From Tritrichomonas musculus (Eukaryota > Parabasalia > Tritrichomonadida > Tritrichomonadidae), in NCBI GenBank assembly GCA_039105265.1, contig JAPFFF010000010.1, positions 2,170,001-2,234,000 on the forward strand: a stretch of DNA of 64,000 nucleotides, read 5' to 3'. The number at the start of each line of letters is the position of its first letter. The stretch's first letter is position 1. Positions 51,095-61,757 of this stretch are shown here, piece after piece. Position numbers and translations under genes: made by a program. Below the pieces are notes generated by a model. It ran no database searches. It worked only from the letters and a program-made list of their open reading frames with translations, and was not told the DNA's origin.

Positions 51095-52077
51095 ACAATT
51101 TCATACTAAAAAGATTGAAAAAAAGCTAGGCTTTAAATACTGGTCATTTCGAGATCAAAATGACCAGTTAAGCTTCTTTTTATTTAATTTTAGTGACCAG
51201 TAATCGAAAATGTCCAATTATTATTTTTTTGAAATGAAACTTGAACCAAAAAATTTTTAATTTCCTTGACGGTTAGAAGGTCAATAATTCTCGAATACAA
51301 TCAATAATTGAATCGTTTTTTTACAGCACATTACAGCAATAAAAAAAAAAAAAAAAAACTTTTTCAATAAAATTACTCAAACAGAAGGGTAGACAGTATT
51401 CCGTTAACAATTTTAAAAACAAAAAAATCGTCAATATTAATTTATTCATCTATTTATTTTGACGAAAAAAATATAAACTATTTTTTAAGATATAAATTCG
51501 ATTATATACAGAAATAATTTATAAAGTAATGAGATATTTTAATTCTAATTTTTCATAATTGAAAGCTTTACATCATTTTCCTTCAAATTTGAAATGCTTA
51601 TTCTTCCAAAATGTATCATAGGAATGCAGTTTTGCAGAGTTAATACCAAAGTGTTTTTGCTATAGAAGGTGGTGTAAAATTTTCGCGAAGTTTTTAACGG
51701 TGGGTTTTTCGCAATGAAGATTGATTATTTTTTTCACAATTAACAACCAAATATACGAAAAATCATACAAATTAATAGATTTATTTACAGAATTGTACGA
51801 TAATTTATTCATTATTTCATAATAATTGCATTCAAATTTATAATTATCTTCAAATTGAGTCATCTCTAGCAAATGTAAGAAATTATTTACTCATTTTAAT
51901 ATGATTTTCTTTTTTTATAAAACATATAACTTAATAGAAAACACAATTCTTTTTTTTTAACTGATTGGTCTTGTATCTAAATTAATGAGGGTTAATTTAT
52001 ATTATTTTTTATGTCATGTCGAATTACTCTATTTCTAATTATTATTAGTTTATTTTCTGTTGGCATTAAGCTTAATG

Positions 52078-53114
52078 CTGGGTTTCCCTGTCCAGTGAGG
52101 TGAATAGCCAAGTTTGACTTTTTGAGGCATTTCTCGTTATTTCATATGGACAGCAGACCGTTTTATTGTATTCAAAAAAAAATGTAAAGTTATGAATTAT
52201 TTGAGAAAAAATGTCCATTAAAATCTTATGGACATTTAGCTTTTTTCCTCCTCCAATATTTTTGAATAATGCAATAGATGCAAAATTTAATAAAAATTTT
52301 GTCTTTCTTTAACAAAATAAAAAAACATTCAAAAAAATATCTACATTGAAATATTTCAAACAATTGCTATCCTTTTTCAAAGTAATAAAATAAAAATATC
52401 TCAAAAAGTTTATACTACAATCTATATTATATTCAAAAAATAAAGAATATCTTTAACATTTCTAAATTTAATAATATAAAAAACAATATTTTATTTTATA
52501 AAACATTATAATTCAATTATAAATATGAATTGTACTCTAAAATAAGCAGAAATGAAAAAAAATTATCATTGCAATCTTTTCAAGGTAAAACTTAATTACA
52601 TGTGATATTTTCTGTCAATATTCTCTATCAGTAAATATGACCAATCGATTAATCACATTGATCTAGAATAATACAAATTATAGAACAAAATTTATTAAAA
52701 ATATAATTTCAAAAGATTATTTTAGAAATGAATTTATAAAACAAATAAAGATTGAATATAATTGGTCAAGCCAAATAAATTGAAAGATTCATTCAACTTT
52801 TCTTAATAACAAAATAATTTTTTATTTTTTTGGCGATTTATACATTTTATATATTATTATGAAAAAATATTTAATTAAAATTCTGTATATTTATTGTGAG
52901 ACTAGCCTTGATTGAATGAGTACATTCAATTTTGGATATTTTGGACATTTTCAGAATAAAAATAAAACGTTAAATGGACATTTTTTCTCAAATAATTCAT
53001 AACTTTACATTTTTTTTTGAATACAATAAAACGGTCTGCTGTCCATATGAAATAACGAGAAATGCCTCAAAAAGTCAAACTTGGCTATTCACCTCACTGG
53101 ACAGGGAAACCCAG
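52078..53114. mobile_element. MULE-like MITE with about 135-bp inverted repeats, nested
   Basis: CTGGGTTTCCCTGTCCAGTG opens the left arm and is mirrored by CACTGGACAGGGAAACCCAG at the right end. The arms match almost perfectly for about 135 bp. GCTTAATG is duplicated on both sides (52070-52077 and 53115-53122). Long inverted repeats and 8-9-bp duplications fit Mutator-like elements, known in trichomonads. The near-identity of the arms suggests youth. The interior is A+T-rich and non-coding. Confidence 0.75.
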
Positions 53115-53414
53115 GCTTAATGTATTTCATATCAGAATTTAATCTGAAAAAAAAAAAAAAATAACAATTTAGTGTTTTAATAAATAATTAGCTTTAAATA
53201 TTTCTAATTTTTCAATTCTTATTTATAATTTTCATATATTGTATTATGATAAATTATGCAATTTGCTAAAATAAATCATTCAGAGTCACTTTTTTGGTAA
53301 ATCTTCATGATTAAAAATGATTTTCTATATCAAATGTGTTAGTTATCAAAATTATTTTTTATTTTAAATTATTGAATGAAAGAAATTAAAAGAAAAATGG
53401 TGACTTCCATCACA

Positions 53415-53573
53415 TTACTCTTTTTCTTCAATGTCTTTGATGATGCTTCGAACTCTATCTTCATTGTCTTGTTCATCTTCAGAATCTTCGGGTTGTATAT
53501 TTGTACTAGCTTTTACTTTACTTTCTTCAACTTCAATTATTAAAGTTGATGGAGTTTGAGAACGCCTAATCAT
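53415..53573 (-). CDS. 52-residue acidic/charged hypothetical inside the 2.4-kb element
   Basis: From ATG at 53573: MIRRSQTPSTLIIEVEESKV, then KASTNIQPEDSEDEQDNEDR and VRSIIKDIEEKE. The rich, low-repeat composition without the K/I/F/N bias of chance frames suggests a real coding sequence or the end of one captured by the element. No family is recognised. The frame is open upstream without ATG. Confidence 0.35.
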   Translation of the reverse strand: MIRRSQTPSTLIIEVEESKVKASTNIQPEDSEDEQDNEDRVRSIIKDIEEKE

Positions 53574-53814
53574 CTTACTGAATTGAACATTAAAAAAAAT
53601 ATTCACAATTTTATAGAAAGGTCAATATTTTTATGACGACGATCAATAAATAATAGAATTAATTATTATTATTAAAATATATATATCTTAATTTTTACCG
53701 TTAAAATTCATATAAAAGAATATATTTATAATTATTATGAAATATATTTTATTATAGCAAAGTTATAGAAAATACCTTTGATAGGAAAAGACTGTCTACC
53801 CTTCTACTCAAACA

Positions 53815-53970
53815 AAAAAATTTAAATGCTTGACTTTTTGATAGGAGATCGTTTTTTCAAATGTTTTTCTTTTTTATATACAAAAAGAGAATGACCAGTA
53901 TCAAAAATTGCAATATCCATCATTTAAATGGTCAACTTTTTGATAATAGACCGTTTTTTCAAAAAAATCC
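53815..53970. repeat. Pair of roughly 40-bp direct repeats
   Basis: ATTTAAATG....ACTTTTTGATA..AGA.CGTTTTTTCAAA occurs at about 53819-53862 and again at about 53921-53962, immediately outside the 2.4-kb element. Confidence 0.6.
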
Positions 53971-54103
53971 AAAATGACCCGTCATGACGAGATGTCAGCC
54001 TAATTTTACTCAAAAAGTATACATTACCAAGAATATATTCAAATAAAAAATTGAATGTATCAGAATTTTTTGAGAAGTTTATTCAACATTTTTTGTGGGA
54101 AAA

Positions 54104-55544
54104 ATGAGCTTGAAATCTTTTTTGATTTCAGCATCAGGTTTAAGAAATATTGTTTTCTCATCAGGAATTGATGAATTGATTTCGATTTTAAGCCCAGATA
54201 TGAATAACCAAGAAAATCTCAGCGATGAAGAATTTTTTTTTTTTTTTTGGTGAATATGGAATCAAAATGAATCGATTTTTTGCAGATTTTATTTCACCTC
54301 GTGCATCATCCCTTCACAAGTCAGATCCTACAATTAACACACTCTTTTTAAATGATATTACAAAATCTAAAATCAAAATTAACGCAGAGATTCTTGAAAA
54401 ACTTAAATCAATAACTATAGGTGAAACTGTTAGTCTTACTTTCGACGATTGTCAAAAACTCAAATTAATATCATATTATCTTGGTAATGACGAACTATTT
54501 AACGAAATCAACCAACTTTTTTCCTTTACAGAAGATGAGATGAATATAGATGATTGTATTCTTTATCTCCAAAATTTTGAAGATTATCAATTTTCAATTA
54601 ATTATGATCAAGTTATTAAATACGTATCGAGTCATTTCTATTTAATTGACACTGAAAAACTCCTAGAAATTCCGCATTCAATTCTGTATTCAATTTTACA
54701 AGATAAAAATTTGAAGTTGAAAAGTGAAGATTCACTTTTCGATTTCATTGAAAATGTTTTTTCAAATAAAAAGGATGATTTTTCTGATAAAATTTTATTT
54801 TATGAATTAATTAATTTTTCAGCATTAAGTGAAAGCAAATTAATTGAATATCTTGATCAAATAAATCCAACTGAAATAACAGGTGAATTTTGGAACTCTC
54901 TGAAAAAGTGGATCTTTACAACGACCAAAAATTATGTCAAAAGTAAAAAAGAAACTGAAAATGAAAGATATTTCATCAATGAAAACGATAAAAAAATAAC
55001 TATTTCTTATGATAATGACATAAACAACCAATTCAATGGCATAATAACGTATCTCGGCCAAGGAACCCCAGAAAAAGTTGTCAGAGATGAAATTGTTGAT
55101 ATCACTTCATCTTCAATTAACGTCTTTGGAACCAACTATCTGCCGATGAATGCCGTCTATTTCAATAATTTTGAAAAGGCGGTTTTCACATCTGACATTC
55201 CGAACTCGTGGCTCATGTACGACTTCAAGGACAGAAAGGTGAAGCCTTCCCATTACTCAATCAGGTCGCACAAACTTACATGGAGCTCGCTGTGTAAGTA
55301 CCACCTGCAGAGCTGGTGCATCGAGGGATCAAACAACAAGGAGAACTGGACCGTTCTTGACTCAAGGAAGGACGATAGAAGCCTCGTTGGAAAAAGTTAC
55401 GCAAATACGTTTGAAATTGAAAGTGGAAAAGAATCAAACGATTTCTTCCGTTATTTAAGAATAAGACAAACTAATGTTAACAGTGATGGGAAGTATTGGC
55501 TCATTCTATCGGCACTTGAATTCTTTGGAACAATAAAGCAATGA
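54104..55544 (+). CDS. BTB-BACK-F5/8C protein with a homopolymer frameshift
   Basis: Paralogue of the gene at 22032-23405. The natural start is ATG 54104 (MSLKSFLISASGLRNIVFSS), which aligns with MKKSVILSSAGLKNVLKEEE. That frame runs into a 16-T tract (54233-54248) and a stop at 54251. The rest (EYGIKMNRFFADFISPRASS, LHKSDPTI ... NSWLMYDFKDRKVKPSHYSI ... LQSWCIEGSNNKENWTVLDS ... ALEFFG) continues in the next frame to 55544. With 15 T the frame would be continuous at about 480 residues. It may be a sequencing/assembly error, a real null allele or slippage at the tract. The F5/8C-coding part (about 55180-55400) is clearly G+C-richer than the 5' part. BTB about 25-100, BACK about 120-250, F5/8C about 315-480. 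Confidence 0.75.
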
Positions 55545-55848
55545 AAATGTGAAATTTTGAAATTGACCTTCACTCATTGAACAAACCTAAATCATTTATT
55601 AAATATATTACTTATCTTCATTATTTTTAATCTATTTTCATTATAAAAATGAATTTTTTTTAGGTGACAAAAAAATTGAATGATTTTTATATTTATATAG
55701 AAAAAGTTAACATGACAAAAAAATATTAAAAAATCATTAGTCATGACACATAATCTTCTCCGTCTATTTAAAATCAAGAATCTTAAATAAAAACTTGAAA
55801 ATTCACTAATCGAAATTTTGAGAGCCTATTCAAAAATTGAATGGTTTA
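55545..55848. other. Convergent intergenic region
   Basis: It separates two convergent genes. A+T-rich, nothing recognised. Confidence 0.5.
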
Positions 55849-57072
55849 TTAAATGTCATGTAAAACAAGTAATTCTTTACAATTTTCATCATCATCTGCA
55901 TTGTAAATTTTACCTCCAGTTTTATTAACGGCCTCTCCTAGGTATCTCATCACGTCATTGAAAGTCTGGTCATTGAAGCACGTGATGTAGACGTCGAGTC
56001 CGCTTTCTCTGATCAATTCAATGTTTGCCTCGATTGCCTTGCAGATGACGTCGTAAGGGTTCGCAAAGACGCCGCCGCCGAGGAGCGTCAGCGACAACTT
56101 CATTGAGCCAGGCTTGTCAGGATACAAAAGTGAGTTTTCCCAGGCAGCGAGGATTGTCGCTCTGTATTCAGCCGTCAACATTTCAACCGAAACCGCCGCT
56201 GTCAAATCTGTCAGTGTCACGTCGTATGCGAAATTGAATGCTGCTGCGTAGACGTGATGAGAAACTCTTCCTGGAGGAGCGAAAGAAAACATCCCTTCTC
56301 GATTTCTCGTTAGCACAACTTCGCAATTTCTATGGACGCCAACCTGCCAATTTTTGGGGTCTTTGAATTTGTCAGGAATTACTAATTCTTCTTTTTTTTT
56401 GAAGAATTTGGAAAACAATTTGGAAAAAGAATGTAAATATGAATTTGGTTGCTCTGGAACAATGTCCGTATCTTTTTTAATCATGGCATAACCGTGGACT
56501 ACTGGTATTCCTGTTTTTTCTAATAAATTAATTTCTTTGCCTATTTGGCCGATATGATCATGGTGCTTTACAAAGTAATTTCGGTAGACAATCGATGGGC
56601 CACAAGCTAGGGCTGCATAAGGACCTTGGGTGGGATCTGCATAATAACCCGTAACGCCGTTTTCTGCAGTTTGAGCGCAACTGACAAATTCAAGGCAATT
56701 AAAATTGGATGCAGCTAGATATGTCGCTCCATTAAAAGTTGGAAGTGATTGCATTGAAAGAATGTCTATTAATTCATAGTTTTTGGTTTGTTTTCCTGTC
56801 CCATGAATAATATTTAATTTACCATTTTTTCGATTTTTTAAATTTGGGAATGATCCTTTATCGCTAGATCTGAGCTGGAAGTTTCCTGAATTATAGGTTT
56901 TTTTGTTTACTTTTGATTTTAATAATGTAATTTTGGAAGAAGGAAAGTCTTTTGGGACTTTATCATCTTCTTCAAATAAATCAAACATACCAGAAGCAGT
57001 TTTAGGATTTTCTTCAAAGCCAAATAATTGTTTGAACCAATCTTTGGGATGAAAATCTAGGGTTTTACTCAT
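55849..57072 (-). CDS. Conserved protein with macro-domain/PARG-like features
   Basis: A 407-residue cytosolic-type protein. After a variable N-terminus, the block SLPTFNGATYLAASNFNCLE, then ENGVTGYYADPTQGPYAALA and CGPSIVYRNYF (about 120-185), matches a family of uncharacterised proteins in fungi, bacteria and protists (their pattern: 'FQxASQFNxLE...P..GV..Y..D.TQGPACA.....T.YRNYF'). The C-terminal part SHHVYAAAFNFAYDVTLTDL ... LSLTLLGGGVFANPYDVICK (about 280-360) resembles the 'LTLIGGGVFGNP' loop of macro/PARG-like folds, so ADP-ribose binding is a reasonable guess but unproven. Residues about 265-385 are encoded by unusually G+C-rich sequence (55920-56290). Confidence 0.55.
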   Translation of the reverse strand: MSKTLDFHPKDWFKQLFGFEENPKTASGMFDLFEEDDKVPKDFPSSKITLLKSKVNKKTYNSGNFQLRSSDKGSFPNLKNRKNGKLNIIHGTGKQTKNYELIDILSMQSLPTFNGATYLAASNFNCLEFVSCAQTAENGVTGYYADPTQGPYAALACGPSIVYRNYFVKHHDHIGQIGKEINLLEKTGIPVVHGYAMIKKDTDIVPEQPNSYLHSFSKLFSKFFKKKEELVIPDKFKDPKNWQVGVHRNCEVVLTRNREGMFSFAPPGRVSHHVYAAAFNFAYDVTLTDLTAAVSVEMLTAEYRATILAAWENSLLYPDKPGSMKLSLTLLGGGVFANPYDVICKAIEANIELIRESGLDVYITCFNDQTFNDVMRYLGEAVNKTGGKIYNADDDENCKELLVLHDI

Positions 57073-57385
57073 ATAATTATAATTTTATAAATTTTGATTC
57101 AATTATTAAAAAGTTATTTTATGAATTTAAAAAGATTTTATTAAAATCTTTCAATTTTAATTCAAATATATGATATACATAAGTGTTTTTTTTTCTTTTA
57201 ATTGTTAAACAAATTGTAAAAAGATTAATATGCATTTTAATAATTAATTTATTTCATATTTAAAATTTCAATCAACTAATCTCAAACTTGATCAAAACCC
57301 TCGTTTTATGAGAACAATAAAATCGTTCAAAAAAGTGAAAAATTTCCATAATCTTATCAAAAAATTTTTCATACGTTAAAAGTCG

Positions 57386-57416
<31 letters not shown>

Positions 57417-57993
57417 TCAATATGTAAAGTTCTCTTTTTATGAGTTGATTCTACAAGCCCCGACATAGCGAGGATTCCTAATTTAATCAATTACTTAAAT
57501 TTTCCATCTGATTTTCTATATTTTATTGATAAATACTAATCTTTTTTTTATTAAGCTTTTTTATATTATTTGTTTTTATTGGCATCCCTTTGTTTCCTTT
57601 CTCTATGTTAAAATATTGTTTAAGAAGGGAAATATGCTTCCTTGTTTTCAGAAAGAGTTGATTTTTAATTACTATTATAATATTATAATCGCCTTCATCT
57701 AGAGGAGGAAAAAAGATTAATGAATTGAGAATATAAATAAAATTTGGGGATTAAATGGTCCTTTGAATGAAATTAAACAAAAGTATTTATAAAAAAAATA
57801 TTTAATGTTCAGATTATCAAAGAGAAGGCTAAAGGTCAATAGAAAAGCACGCAATAAAGAGTTTTTTAGTTCATATAAGTAGTGCATATCTTAAAAAAAA
57901 TATCACAATATGTATCAAAATATGTGAATTTATATAAAATATAATAAAATATATAAGCATTTGTCATAAATCAGTACATAATCTAAAAAAAAG
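57073..57993. other. Intergenic region, nothing recognised
   Basis: A+T-rich with a poly-A/T tract (57386-57413). A minus-strand 72-residue frame (57272-57490) runs through the tract and is judged chance. Confidence 0.45.
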
Positions 57994-58434
57994 TTATTTT
58001 TGGCCTTGGTTTGGAACAGGAATTGGAATATTATCACCTGTGATAAGATTATTGTATTTATCATAAAGCTGGATGCATTCTATTTCTGGTGCAAGAAGGT
58101 CCCAATAATCGTGATACCATTTACGCAAAACTTTGTCATCACGTTTTGCATCTCGACTGATCTTCAGAATTATCCTAGAATTTTTTTGAACTTTTAAAAC
58201 CAAAAATTCTGCTATGGCTAATAGCTCTTTATGAATGAGTGAAGAGCCAAATCTAGCATAAAGTGTGTTGATTGCAAAACTTTTTCTTTCATCAAATCCT
58301 TGTAGCAAGTACGATACCTTTTTTGCATCAGGTCCTTCTCCTCTCCTCTTTCTTACTTTGACTACATCGCTTTCTGTTTGAGAAGATTGAGGTAAAGATC
58401 TATTCATTTTATTATATTTATGATGTATGACCAT
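57994..58434 (-). CDS. Conserved trichomonad protein of unknown function
   Basis: 146 residues. The core RRGEGPDAKKVSYLLQGFDE, RKSFAINTLYARFGSSLIHK, ELLAIAEFLVLKVQKNSRII, then RDAKRDDKVLRKWYHDYWDL, has compact alternating helices, many basic residues and an ending GDNIPIPVPNQGQK. I recall similar short proteins in Trichomonas, but know no function; a small winged-helix or DNA-binding role is possible. The second ATG (58407, MNRSLPQSS) is a better start: GGTCATACATCATA lies just upstream of it and would act as initiator, though it would then overlap the first ATG. No membrane segments. Confidence 0.65.
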   Translation of the reverse strand: MVIHHKYNKMNRSLPQSSQTESDVVKVRKRRGEGPDAKKVSYLLQGFDERKSFAINTLYARFGSSLIHKELLAIAEFLVLKVQKNSRIILKISRDAKRDDKVLRKWYHDYWDLLAPEIECIQLYDKYNNLITGDNIPIPVPNQGQK

Positions 58435-59700
58435 TTAACGCTTTAAATTTTCAGTAAAATTTCCTTTCAAATTTTACTTTCAAATTTTCACATTGAACCA
58501 CTTTTTGAATTGTATGACTCAATGTGAAAATTTCGACAAAGTACATTCAATTAAAAACATGAATTTCTCAAGAAATAATAAATAAAAATATTTTATATTT
58601 ATTAAAAATAAAATTTAATATTTATTTTAAATTTATTTTTTCTAGAAATGATATAATTTTTAATTGAAAATTTTCTCGTTTTATTAATTTTTTCTGTTTT
58701 AACAGTTAAAAATTATTAAAATAGTGCTTACTTATGATAATTATTCATATCTACGTCCAATAAAGTTTGAAATTACACTTTAAAAGAAGAATATTATTTT
58801 TAATTGTATGATGGTGTGTTTTTTAAGCCATATAAAATGAAAAATAAGATTTTTTTAGAATGAAAGTTAAATTCAAGATTTACGAAATTATCTTTTATTC
58901 AACAATATTTGAAACAATAATAATATTAAGCAAATCTTTAAAAGGGTAGCAAGATATTTCAAAGAAATTATTTTCGTTGAAGAATTAATATCATGAAATT
59001 CTATATATTTTATGAAATTAACAGTTTGTCAAAATAATCAGTTCTCCAAACTGGAATTTCTTTCAATGAAAACACTTTTTGAATGAAAATAACAGCAAAA
59101 AAATGTCAATAACTTTTTAAGAGAAAAAAGTTATTCAAAACTTTTTGAGGCTACTCATTTTGTAGCAGATACTTTAGTGAGCCTTGAAGGTAAAATCGTA
59201 AAAAAAGATATTCATTGAAATATACCAAAAGTTTTTTATCTTAATGTTTTATTTACAACACTTTTTGAATATCTATTTCCTCACAGAAAGTTATTGTCAG
59301 AATTTCTAAATCTCCGAAATTTGGCTGGTTAATCCCCCTTCAGTAGGAATTCACAAGCTAAACCTCCAAGATATAGACTGAGAAGTTCAAAATCTAAGTC
59401 GTCGAGTTCTTGTTAAAAAAAGGCGCCACATTTATAAAAATGCTTATCGTTTCTACTTTTTGAATATCTTACATTGAATTTATTGATGGCCAATTATGCC
59501 ATCAAAAAGTTGTATCTTTTTCAATGCTCTTTCAAAAAATAATTATGAACTTTTTTGAAGAGCGAACTTTTTGAGACTACTCATTTTATAGCAGATACTT
59601 TAGTAAGCCTTCCTTCATGATATAAAACCCAGAAAAAAAGATGCTGGAGTTTGCCCATTTTTAGCTGAGAATTGCAATAAATATATATGATTTATATTTT
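58435..59700. other. Intergenic region with direct and inverted short repeats
   Basis: A hairpin TTTCACATTGA / TCAATGTGAAA at about 58485-58524 encloses CACTTTTTGAA. Two direct repeats of about 50 bp are noted separately. Otherwise A+T-rich; the ACTTTTTGA word is especially frequent at 59080-59580. Confidence 0.5.
59138..59622. repeat. Two dispersed direct repeats of about 50 bp
   Basis: ACTTTTTGAG.CTACTCATTT T.TAGCAGATACTTTAGT.AGCCTT occurs near 59140-59190 and again near 59567-59615, with three mismatches and the same orientation. Confidence 0.75.
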
Positions 59701-59707
59701 TATTATT

Positions 59708-59885
59708 TATTTATTTTTAAAATATCTATTGAACATCCTTCAAAAGCACTTTTGTCAATTGTTTGAAGCTGTGAATCATCTGGAATTTCAGCCTTTTTAA
59801 GTTCATTGCAAAATGCAAAAGCTTCTTTATCGATTTTAATAACTTGTGAAGAAATGAAAACTTCATTAATCGAAGATTGAATTAA
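59708..59885 (-). pseudogene. BspA-like LRR fragment
   Basis: Minus strand, one frame: NEVFISSQVIKIDKEAFAFC, NELKKAEIPDDSQLQTIDKS, AFEGCSIDILKINK and TAA. The 'I..IDKEAFAFC..L....IPDDS.LQTI...AF..CSI' pattern is the TpLRR/BspA unit of trichomonads. Only about two units remain and there is no start, so it is a truncated relic sitting directly downstream of the vWA relic. Confidence 0.65.
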
Positions 59886-59907
59886 TTTGAAAACTTATTT
59901 TATTTCT

Positions 59908-60690
59908 TTACAGGTAGGCCAAACTTACCAATGTTCCAATAATTGATCGAATATTATCAGAAATATTCTGTTGAGCGCATAATTCCTGAATTTTTGAATA
60001 TTCAATTGATAATTGAATTTTCTTTGACACAAATGCATCTGTTTGTTCAAGTCCGATGTTTTCTTTATTGAAGAGATATTCAAGACTTTTCTTTATTCTC
60101 GATGAAGATGAATCCAACTTTTTCAGTTCAATAACGGTTGGCTTTGAATTCTCTTTCAATTTCAATGCTGATTTTGTCATCTCGTTCTTTTGAGGACTTG
60201 AAATAAAAAGTTGCTTGATTATTAAAAGAAACACGATAAGATTCATTGTTTTCAATTGATATGTCAATTTTACATAAACCATTCAAATTTTGTAATAATT
60301 GATTGATGACTTTCGATCTCATATCATCGCCAAAAAGAACGAAATCAAAAAGACCTTTGCCAGCCTCACCAATTCCTTTCGCAAGCTCGTAATCAACAGA
60401 ATAACCAATGCCAATTGAGCTACTCATTGTTGTGTTTGAATTTAACAGAACTAGATCGATCACTTCACTTCGATCAGATACACAACCGTCGGTTAAATAA
60501 AAAAATTCTTCAATTGACAATGGAGTCTCAAAAACATATGGAAGTGGATTAGATTGAACAGTGCCTCATAAGTCAACTTTTAAAGTCATGGCTAAATTCA
60601 ATGCTTCATTGACGTTTGATTCATTATATTCATCGGGCCCCTCAAAAAGTGGAATAGAATTTGAACTAGAGTTTTATATAAAATTGCGGT
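59908..60690 (-). pseudogene. vWA-domain (inter-alpha-trypsin/PARP4-like) gene relic
   Basis: Minus-strand pieces: EYNESNVNEALNLAMTLKVD, stop, then FYLTDGCVSDRSEVIDLVLL, IGIGYSVDYELAKGIGEAGK and FGDDMRSKVINQLLQNL, frame change, then RIKKSLEYLFNKENIGLEQT and KKIQLSIEYSKIQEL. These follow the second half of a vWA domain ('TDGEV', 'IGIG', 'LV.GIA..G.G') and the C-terminal region of VIT-vWA proteins. The MIDAS N-terminal DxSxS part is missing, there is one internal stop (near 60567) and one frameshift (near 60130). A decayed host gene. Confidence 0.7.
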
Positions 60691-60844
60691 TATCCTCAAT
60701 TTTGAATGCCCCCTTGAAAATCAAATTCAAGTTTTTCTGATAAAAGTACTGATTTCAAGATCAATCAATAAATAAAATCATTAAAATCGATATGTGCTAT
60801 TATATTATATATCATCAAACATGATTAGTTTACTGATTTATTTT

Positions 60845-60917
60845 GAGTCCTAGAATGACTAGTTAGATTATTTGTTGTTTTTGGTTTGAAATAGTGTAAC
60901 TAGTCATTCTAGGACTC
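60845..60917. repeat. Perfect 20-bp inverted repeat (hairpin or mini-element)
   Basis: GAGTCCTAGAATGACTAGTT (60845-60864) and AACTAGTCATTCTAGGACTC (60898-60917), 33-nt loop, no mismatch. Confidence 0.9.
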
Positions 60918-61052
60918 AGTTTGTTTCATTTATTGGTTTGAAATATGGTAATAATATTGGAATTGTGAATTTTTAAATGTTTTTAGGTGTTTACCATGTA
61001 TTTTTTAATTTTCTACTTTTCTAATGAAAATAATTTTATTCTTTTCAAATTT

Positions 61053-61167
61053 TAATTCTCGCAAGGCCACTTTTTGAATACTTTGAAAACATAACTTTTT
61101 ATGTTAAATTAATGTTACTTATACAACTTTTTAATAAAAAATATTCAAAAAGTGTCCGCGAGAATTA
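61053..61167. repeat. 115-bp imperfect inverted repeat, MITE-like
   Basis: TAATTCTCGC..GG.CACTTTTTGAATA is mirrored by TATTCAAAAAGTGTCCGCGAGAATTA. It carries the ACTTTTTGA word in both arms. Confidence 0.7.
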
Positions 61168-61177
61168 CAAATTTTTC

Positions 61178-61210
61178 TTCACTTTTTGAGCTGAAGGCTC
61201 AAAAAGTGAA
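61178..61210. repeat. Hairpin of the CACTTTTTGAGC family
   Basis: TTCACTTTTTGAGC, TGAAG, GCTCAAAAAGTGAA: a perfect 14-bp stem. Confidence 0.85.
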
Positions 61211-61757
61211 TTGCAAAATTTGTTAAATTATCAAGATAACTCATTCAAAAAAATCATATAAAAAATTGAGCAAAAAAGTCTAATTATCTCTATTATTTTA
61301 TAAATTTTACAAATTAATATTTGTTGATTCACAAATAATTCAATATATCTATGTTAAATACGAATCATTGAATGAAATATTGCAGTATTCATTCATATTT
61401 CATTTATATATGAGTAAAAAATGAATTAAAAAGCTTTATATTGCATTTTTAAAAAATAATTTTATTCTCCATTCATTTTTTGCAGTAATAATTTGAAAAA
61501 ATAAAAAATTAGTCTTTTAGATTTTGTCATGAGTTAATTCTATTCTATAAAGAGTCAAAATATTTTGATATATTTGTATAATAATTTGATAGAAAGATTA
61601 TATGGCGCAATAAAGTATAAAAGGCTGAAAATATTATTATTTAGAAGAAATATTTAATTGTTCAAAGCTCCAAAATAGAATTTAAAGCTTAAATCAAAAT
61701 TCAAAATTGAAAAAATGAAATGTACAGATTTCTTTTATAAATATATTAACAATGAAA

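Larger units (their letters stand above)
51383..53805. mobile_element. 2.4-kb element with 8-bp target duplication
   Basis: Ends AGAAGGGTAGACAGT and ACTGTCTACCCTTCT form a perfect 15-bp inverted repeat. The 8-bp ACTCAAAC is duplicated exactly on both sides (51375-51382 and 53806-53813). 8-bp duplications occur in hAT and related superfamilies; the terminus does not start CA, so the family is open. It contains the nested element at 52078-53114. No transposase is readable; minus-strand frames at 51660-51872 and 53415-53573 are short. Confidence 0.75.

Noticed and set aside
54225-54240. ATG at 54225 as the real start of the BTB-F5/8C gene
   Set aside because: It begins in the T-run, lacks the conserved N-terminus seen in the paralogue, and a better start exists at 54104 in the frame before the tract.
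57272-57490. 72-residue minus-strand ORF
   Set aside because: Runs through a poly-K tract from a homopolymer; no protein-like signal.
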